Positions 4,252 through 9,040 of a stretch of DNA of 9,040 nucleotides are shown here, piece by piece. The translations under genes were made by a program, and so were the position numbers. The first letter of the stretch is position 1. Every line of letters begins with the position of its first letter. This DNA is from CAZIWW01 sp964543275. GTDB taxonomy: Bacteria; Patescibacteriota; Minisyncoccia; Moranbacterales; UBA11712. The notes under the pieces were generated by a model. It was not told the DNA's origin and made no database searches. It was given only the letters and a program-made list of their open reading frames with translations. Location: NCBI GenBank assembly GCA_964543275.1, contig CAZIWW010000028.1, forward strand, positions 1 to 9,040. The letters run 5' to 3'.

Positions 4252-6021
4252 TCACCAGCTTCCTCCTCCGCCGCCGCCGAAGCCGCCGCCGGAAAATCCT
4301 CCGCCGCCGGAAAAACCGGATCCCCCGCCGGCCGCCTGCGAAGGACGGCTTGCCACAATAGTGTTGGCCGAAGCGTTAAAGTTGCTCATCGCGCCGGCTA
4401 TGAAAACGGCCGAAAACGCCCGACCCGACGGATCTTCGTACCAGTCCGGCTCTTTATTATAGATTCCTTGAAACTGCTGGGCCCATTCTTTTTCTACTCC
4501 TAAAACCATGGCGTAAGGCAAAAATTTTTCAAACATTTCCGGATTCTTCTTGGGAGCGTTGTGAAACTTCAGCCGGTCTTTTTCGGTAACGGACAGGAAA
4601 TCTTTAAACCCTAAAATTTCCTCTTTCACTTCAGCCCCGCGAAGCGTAACTTTAGGCATCAGCCAGCCGAACACGCAGATTATAATCCCGGAAATTATCC
4701 CGCTCGCCACGCCGAAAGATCCCTGCAGAATTCCGAAAAGAACAGTTAAGCCTACGCAGGAAAAAATTCCCAGCACTATCCACAAAGTCCGGACCTTGCT
4801 CGGATTGGATACATAATACCCCCTTTCAACCAAGCCCTCGTAAATGTTTTTCTTGGCTATTTCCAGGTACTTATAAAAATTATTTTTAAGACTGGAAAGT
4901 TTATTTTCTCGCGCCGCGCCGCCAGAAAAAATGCCGTCCATAATTTGCTTTTCAAAATCCTTTTCCGGCTCCTTGTCTCTAAGACGAACGAAAACATAAT
5001 CTTCTTTCTTCCCCAAGAGCCCCTTCTCTTCAACTCTCTTGATTTTTAGATAACCACGCACCGCCAAATCAATTATAGCCGCTGAAATATCTTTGTTGTC
5101 GGCCACAGCGTCAATAATAGTCCCTATTTCGGAAGGAGTAAGATTATCCGGCGAGGAATATTGCGCGATAATAGTTCCTCTGCCTTTAGGATCTTTTCCC
5201 TTTTTATGCCAAAGAATAAACATCCCCGCGAAAACCAAAAGCGGGATGAAAACCGACCAGTTGTCCCGAACCGCATCCAGAGTTTTCCGCCAAAAGGCCG
5301 GCTCCGGCGTGATCCCCTTGGGCCAGCCAGATAAAATAGTCATTTCCTCCCTCGGCTTAAGCTCTTTTATTGAAGAATAAGTTATCGCATTGCCGCCTAT
5401 CTTCGTTTGACATTTATCAGCGCTTCCGTAAGTTCCCTGAAAACATTCCCCTTTGAGCTGAAGATCTTTCGGAAAAGTTACAGTCACATGAACTTTGTCA
5501 ATGGGATACTTCCACTGATCGCCGGTGAAATTCCAGTAAAGCTCGTCATAGTCGTCAAAATAATTTACTGCTCGGCGAACTGTGTAGGAAATGACATAAA
5601 CCTTTATGTCTTTGACCAACCTATTCGGATCGCCGATCTTTATCTTAATATTATTCCCGCTGTAAGAAGTCGTAAAATTATATGGATTGCCATTCTCGTC
5701 GGCAACTTTAATATCTGATACGCGTAGATTGTAGTTCCCTCCGCGAGCTTTGTATTTTATTGGAATAAATCTGTATATCCCATGCCGCTCGGACGGGCCA
5801 AAGCTGTAAATAATAGTTTCTTTAACTTCAATCGTGCTGTCTGGATTAACTTTTATCTCTCCGCCAAAGTCAAGTATCTTCTCTGACTCGCTATCATATT
5901 GATACTTCGATTTATCCACGCCAGCCGCCCAAACACAATCAAGAGTCATCGCTACAATCAGCCCGCACGCAAGACAAACAAGAAAAATTATTTTTCTATT
6001 TATATTTATTATTTCACTCAT
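4252..6021 (-). CDS. DUF2207 family membrane protein
   Basis: A 589-residue envelope protein (numbering from the ATG at 6021). Residues 10-33 are a signal peptide (IIFLVCLACGLIVAM... up to VWAAG). An extracytoplasmic beta-rich DUF2207 domain follows, from about 40 to 240 (FGPSERHGIYRFIPI; YWNFTGDQWKYPID). One membrane span lies at about 255-271 and is followed by a cytoplasmic winged-helix-like segment (SPSEIG-type: NLTPSEIGTIIDAVAD). Two close spans follow at 411-455, then the conserved block LGFKDFLSVTEKDRLKF and a glycine-rich tail ending GGGGGGSW. All these parts are usual for the family, whose role is unknown. The frame is open to 6069, but those codons fall in a 7-bp tandem repeat, and the later ATG puts the signal peptide at the N terminus. 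It follows hpf by 58 bp, probably co-transcribed. Confidence 0.9.
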   Translation of the reverse strand: MSEIININRKIIFLVCLACGLIVAMTLDCVWAAGVDKSKYQYDSESEKILDFGGEIKVNPDSTIEVKETIIYSFGPSERHGIYRFIPIKYKARGGNYNLRVSDIKVADENGNPYNFTTSYSGNNIKIKIGDPNRLVKDIKVYVISYTVRRAVNYFDDYDELYWNFTGDQWKYPIDKVHVTVTFPKDLQLKGECFQGTYGSADKCQTKIGGNAITYSSIKELKPREEMTILSGWPKGITPEPAFWRKTLDAVRDNWSVFIPLLVFAGMFILWHKKGKDPKGRGTIIAQYSSPDNLTPSEIGTIIDAVADNKDISAAIIDLAVRGYLKIKRVEEKGLLGKKEDYVFVRLRDKEPEKDFEKQIMDGIFSGGAARENKLSSLKNNFYKYLEIAKKNIYEGLVERGYYVSNPSKVRTLWIVLGIFSCVGLTVLFGILQGSFGVASGIISGIIICVFGWLMPKVTLRGAEVKEEILGFKDFLSVTEKDRLKFHNAPKKNPEMFEKFLPYAMVLGVEKEWAQQFQGIYNKEPDWYEDPSGRAFSAVFIAGAMSNFNASANTIVASRPSQAAGGGSGFSGGGGFSGGGFGGGGGGSW

Positions 6022-6033
6022 AATAAAAACCAG

Positions 6034-6075
6034 AATACTTAACGCATAATACTTAATACTTAATACCAAATACCA
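6034..6075. repeat. Six 7-bp tandem units between hpf and the DUF2207 gene
   Basis: The units read AATACTT, AACGCAT, AATACTT, AATACTT, AATACCA, AATACCA. They fill most of the 58-bp spacer. A frame happens to stay open through them, so automatic start calling would add 16 false residues to the downstream protein. The same 7-bp period occurs at 351-364. Confidence 0.65.
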
Positions 6076-6079
6076 ATTG

Positions 6080-6445
6080 CTAAAATCTCGCTCCCTCGTC
6101 CAGCGTCATTTTTTTCTTCGCCGACCGGCCGCCCCTTCGCCGGAGAGTTGTTATTCTGTCTTTATCCCTTCGAATTTGTTCGGCTAATTCTTCATAGACG
6201 CTGTCGATAGAACCCTCGATTGATTCGGTGGTATCCTCACCCCGATAATCTTTATATGGAGTTTGAAACACAACCTCCACTCTGAATTTTCCTTTTTTAT
6301 CCAGATCAATTTCAACTTCGGCTTTAACCTTGGCGTCTCTTCGAAAAGACTTAAAAAACCTTCCAAGCTTTTCTACTCTGCCACGGACATAACTCTCTGT
6401 CCGCAAATCGATTTTAACCTCCTTAAATAAAAAGCGAATATTCAT
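6080..6445 (-). CDS. hpf: Short ribosome hibernation promoting factor (HPF/RaiA)
   Basis: A 121-residue protein of the HPF/RaiA (sigma54-modulation protein) family, which binds the decoding groove of the 30S subunit and silences ribosomes in slow growth. The N terminus MNIRFLFKEVKIDL and the helix motif EDTTESIEGSIDSVYEELAEQIRRDKDR (70-97) match the family, and the fold is complete. The dimerisation domain of long HPF is absent, so this is the short form. A basic tail (LRRRGGRSAKKK) follows, fit for rRNA contact. The ATG at 6445 has only a distant weak AGG upstream. It is 87 bp downstream of the DHS-like gene and 58 bp upstream of the DUF2207 gene; sharing a transcript with a polyamine gene is plausible but unproven. 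Confidence 0.9.
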   Translation of the reverse strand: MNIRFLFKEVKIDLRTESYVRGRVEKLGRFFKSFRRDAKVKAEVEIDLDKKGKFRVEVVFQTPYKDYRGEDTTESIEGSIDSVYEELAEQIRRDKDRITTLRRRGGRSAKKKMTLDEGARF

Positions 6446-6459
6446 TGTTATTTGTACCT

Positions 6460-6487
6460 AATATAATCGAAGCCAAAATAAACTAAA
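6460..6487 (-). promoter_or_regulatory. Weak candidate promoter for hpf
   Basis: On the minus strand TTTAGT (6487-6482) and TATATT (6465-6460) are 16 bp apart, directly upstream of hpf. The -10 box is good, but the -35 box matches only three of six consensus bases. It would give hpf its own start apart from the DHS-like gene. Confidence 0.25.
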
Positions 6488-6532
6488 GGGGATAGAAAAA
6501 TTCCTGCTTTCGCGGCTCAACAACTAAAGCGA

Positions 6533-8005
6533 TTAAAAATCCAGCGCTTCCTTCATTGCCGCCATATAAAACGGAAATACCATTGTTGCGTCGGCCAAAA
6601 CTTCACTGAAGCGGCCGCGCTCAATGTCTGTCTTTCTCCATGATCCTCCCTCGCTGTAAGTGCACCCGGAAAGATGTCCCCAATATGGGAGATCCGGACA
6701 AATGCGGCAGCCGTAGAAAAATCTATTTTCCGTTAGACCCAAATTCATCCGCACATTCATAATCTCAATCAGAGGCGCCACATTTTGAATGTAATTACGC
6801 GGCACTCCGCCGCCCAGAGTAAAAATCCCCAGTCGCTTAGCGCTGGAAGCTATCTTAACAAGCAGACGACTGTCAATCTCCTGATCCACCGTAATCAACG
6901 GCCGCCCTTCCGCCTCGCGCTTTTTATTGTGCACCAATACATCGTTGCCTAATTCCGAGTCGGCAAAAGCCGGAATAAAAATCGGGATATCTTTTTCAAA
7001 AGCTGAACGAAGAATGCTGGGGCCTTCTTTATAATGCTGGCTTAAATGCTCGCCAACCAGCCGATTAATTTGAACTGGGCTCACCGGCTCCTTGCCGTCG
7101 ATTGTCTTCTCAAGAACATGACCCAGTATATCCTCCACCTGATCAAGATTTTCCTCCGGTTCAATGCAGTCGGTTATCCGATTCAGCTTTTGATCGGCTA
7201 GCTCCGAATCGCTATATTTAGGATTGTATTTGTAATGCTTGAGACCGACTCCTTCCACAAAGCCGTGACACATCAGAGCGCCGGTAGCCGATATTGCTTG
7301 AATCATCTTGTTATCAATCATATGACAAATTAGCCCGCCCATTTTAGCCACCGTCATAATGCCGCTGAAAGTAGCAATAACAGTGCAGTCTGGATCTTCC
7401 ACCATTAAACGGAGAGTTTCAAATCCGTGAGATGCCTGGGAAGCCGTTCCTCCATACTTCCCAAGTTCCGCCATCATCTGCTTGGCCGTGATCGTTTTGC
7501 CCTCCAGCCGCTCTTCCAGGGTCCTAAAAATAATCGGCATAATGAATCGCGGATCGCCATGGACAAAATCCGGAAAGTAGCCGTCTCTTACCTGCCCGGG
7601 TTTTACTAAATTACAGTTATTGATAAAAACGGTTCGGTCCGGTTTGTTATAGACGGCGTCCTCATAGCGTTCAGGGAAAACGCCTACTGCCAAGACCAGT
7701 CCGCCTTTTTCTCCCTCGCGTTCGTATTCTTCCGAACGGAAAATTTTCGAAAACCACTTTTTTTCTTCGACCATACTGTAGAGCAGTTTCCCTAGAGGAG
7801 TTTCCAGCTTGCCGTCGTAAATAACGACCGGATGTTTGCCAGAGCTTACCGCTTCCGTTAACGCGCTAGCTGTCTCGCCAATCATTCGCGCTCCGATGGC
7901 GCATTTCTCCATCTGCTCTACCGTTCTTCCGACAGTAGCGCACTTAGACAAGTCAAGAAGCTCCAGCGGCTCCATTGTTTTTCTAATATCTTCTTTGGTC
8001 TTCAT
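6533..8005 (-). CDS. Deoxyhypusine synthase-like protein, extended N terminus; probable homospermidine synthase-type enzyme
   Basis: The C-terminal 305 residues (about 186-490) are a complete deoxyhypusine synthase (DHS) domain. It has NRITDCIEPEEN (275-286), H359 in the position of the human active-site His288, the NAD-binding LGGGVPRNYIQ (397-407), and SEGGSWRK (451-458). In the last motif E452, W456 and K458 align with human Glu323, Trp327 and catalytic Lys329. DHS moves an aminobutyl group from spermidine to eIF5A. Bacteria lack eIF5A, and bacterial relatives can make homospermidine from putrescine, which fits the agmatinase gene next door. Odd points: about 185 extra N-terminal residues of unknown function, which may hold a degenerate copy of the domain's first helix-strand unit, and Arg where SWGK is usual. 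The ATG at 8005 has a weak ribosome-binding site (AAAGAAATAAAGCT). Confidence 0.85.
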   Translation of the reverse strand: MKTKEDIRKTMEPLELLDLSKCATVGRTVEQMEKCAIGARMIGETASALTEAVSSGKHPVVIYDGKLETPLGKLLYSMVEEKKWFSKIFRSEEYEREGEKGGLVLAVGVFPERYEDAVYNKPDRTVFINNCNLVKPGQVRDGYFPDFVHGDPRFIMPIIFRTLEERLEGKTITAKQMMAELGKYGGTASQASHGFETLRLMVEDPDCTVIATFSGIMTVAKMGGLICHMIDNKMIQAISATGALMCHGFVEGVGLKHYKYNPKYSDSELADQKLNRITDCIEPEENLDQVEDILGHVLEKTIDGKEPVSPVQINRLVGEHLSQHYKEGPSILRSAFEKDIPIFIPAFADSELGNDVLVHNKKREAEGRPLITVDQEIDSRLLVKIASSAKRLGIFTLGGGVPRNYIQNVAPLIEIMNVRMNLGLTENRFFYGCRICPDLPYWGHLSGCTYSEGGSWRKTDIERGRFSEVLADATMVFPFYMAAMKEALDF

Positions 8006-8167
8006 AGCTTTATTTCTTTGAATCGCGAAACTCCTAAAACTTAGTTTTCTTCGTTCCCGCTTATCGGCAGACAGGTAATATTCGTTTACTTAGCGCTTTT
8101 GCAGACGCGAATTAAACTAATATTCACACTAAAAAACTAAGAGGCGGATTTCATAATTTAAGATCAT

Positions 8168-9040
8168 TTACAAAAATTTTAAGCCAATAAGGTGGTAAAG
8201 AAGCTTAGCCGCCGCAAATTCAGTCCGTTCGTCGCTTTCGCGCGGAGCCACCTCGTTAATATCCATTCCCACAACCTTCTTTCTCTTAAATAATTCTTGG
8301 CTAAATTCTAATACCCAGCCCCAGCTAAGCCCGCCCGGCTCCGGCGTGCCGGTGGCCGGCATCACCGAAGGCTCAAAGCCATCTACATCTATGGTAAAAT
8401 AAACTTTATCCGTTTCGCATCTGTCGATTATTTTTTTACAACTGGCTTTAACTGGATCATAAAAAATATTCCTTTCCAGTCTCTTTTCACTTATGAACTC
8501 GTACTCCAAAGGAGACATTGATCGAATTCCTACCTGAACTACTTGGCAGCCTAAATCATAAACTCGGCGCATGGCGCAGGAATGGGCGTATCTGGTTATC
8601 TTCTTGGGGTCGTCTTCGTAGTCGCCGTTGCTGTCTCTCATATCGGCATGGGCGTCAATCTGCACTACCGTAAGATCGCTGAACTTTCTCTTCATAGCCG
8701 CGACAACTCCAACACTTACTGTATGCTCTCCTCCCAAAGCCGCCACAAATTTATTATTGTCCAGTAGTTTAAGCGTTTCCTTCTCCACCGCTTCCACCAT
8801 CCTTTCAGGCTTAAACCCGCCGACATTGACTTCCCGCTCCACGACATTGACCTTATCGCAAACGCGCTTCTTTAAAATATAATCCCACTCCTCCACCTGA
8901 TACTTCAGCATATCGCAAATCGCCTCCGGGCCCTTAGACGCGCCCGCGCCCCCGGAAACAGTCCCTTCGTAAGGAATTTTTAGCAGAACCATATCCGCTT
9001 TGTTAACTGGAAGTTTTTTAATGATGCTTGATTCTTTCAT
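8168..9040 (-). CDS. speB: Agmatinase-family ureohydrolase
   Basis: A 290-residue member of the arginase/agmatinase family with all six manganese ligands in place: H106 in GGEHT, D129, H131 and D133 in DAHAD, and D218 and D220 in TIDVDGFEP. GTGTPEPGG-like ATGTPEPGG (229-237) and DINEVAP (260-266) are also typical. The agmatinase reaction is agmatine to putrescine plus urea. Relatives in Thermus and some archaea act on N1-aminopropylagmatine instead, so the exact substrate is inferred. The neighbouring DHS-like gene starts 162 bp downstream and would use putrescine, which supports the agmatinase call. The ATG coincides with the window edge. The length suits the family, but an upstream start or missing residues cannot be excluded. 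Confidence 0.9.
   Translation of the reverse strand: MKESSIIKKLPVNKADMVLLKIPYEGTVSGGAGASKGPEAICDMLKYQVEEWDYILKKRVCDKVNVVEREVNVGGFKPERMVEAVEKETLKLLDNNKFVAALGGEHTVSVGVVAAMKRKFSDLTVVQIDAHADMRDSNGDYEDDPKKITRYAHSCAMRRVYDLGCQVVQVGIRSMSPLEYEFISEKRLERNIFYDPVKASCKKIIDRCETDKVYFTIDVDGFEPSVMPATGTPEPGGLSWGWVLEFSQELFKRKKVVGMDINEVAPRESDERTEFAAAKLLYHLIGLKFL

Noticed and set aside
6022..6069. Longer start for the DUF2207 protein
   Set aside because: The added 16 codons come from a 7-bp tandem repeat and would put extra residues before the signal peptide.
6533..8005. Classical deoxyhypusine synthase acting on eIF5A
   Set aside because: The tRNA synthetase and hibernation factor are bacterial in type, and bacteria have no eIF5A; a polyamine-forming role fits the agmatinase neighbour better.

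Overview
The window looks like part of a small bacterial genome of the Patescibacteria (candidate phyla radiation, CPR) type. This is an inference from three things: a bacterial tyrosyl-tRNA synthetase and a short ribosome hibernation factor; a bacterial gene of the deoxyhypusine-synthase family; and intergenic DNA full of short GC-rich palindromes and 7-bp tandem repeats. A run of 100 Ns (1145-1244) shows that this is a scaffolded, probably metagenomic, assembly. All well-supported genes are on the minus strand.

Read from right to left in the direction of transcription: an agmatinase-family ureohydrolase (9040-8168), a long deoxyhypusine synthase-like protein (8005-6533), a short ribosome hibernation factor HPF/RaiA (6445-6080), a DUF2207 membrane protein (6021-4252), a tiny membrane-protein locus that seems split by a frameshift (4002-3732), a YjbQ/UPF0047 protein (3701-3258), tyrosyl-tRNA synthetase (3162-1951) and a SpeD/AdoMet decarboxylase-fold pyruvoyl enzyme (1874-1455). 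A hairpin with a T-tract about 90 bp past speD looks like the end of that transcription unit. A good sigma70-type promoter sits just in front of yjbQ.

The left 1.4 kb is nearly gene-free. It holds a short signal-peptide ORF at the edge (205-14) and a compact promoter-to-terminator unit on the minus strand (730-516) that could make a roughly 180-nt RNA. It also holds one perfect DnaA box, an array of 10-bp repeats, a 10-bp inverted repeat and CAAG-rich simple repeats running into the assembly gap.

The most interesting theme is polyamine metabolism. Agmatinase makes putrescine from agmatine. A bacterial DHS-fold enzyme is best explained as making homospermidine from putrescine, or a related aminobutyl transfer, because bacteria have no eIF5A. 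The SpeD homologue keeps all processing residues (E79-S80, H85, C100) but has Lys where classical AdoMet decarboxylases have the Glu after 'HTxP'. This raises the possibility that it decarboxylates arginine or ornithine instead of AdoMet. If so, this window alone would encode arginine to agmatine to putrescine to homospermidine. No aminopropyltransferase (speE) is visible here.
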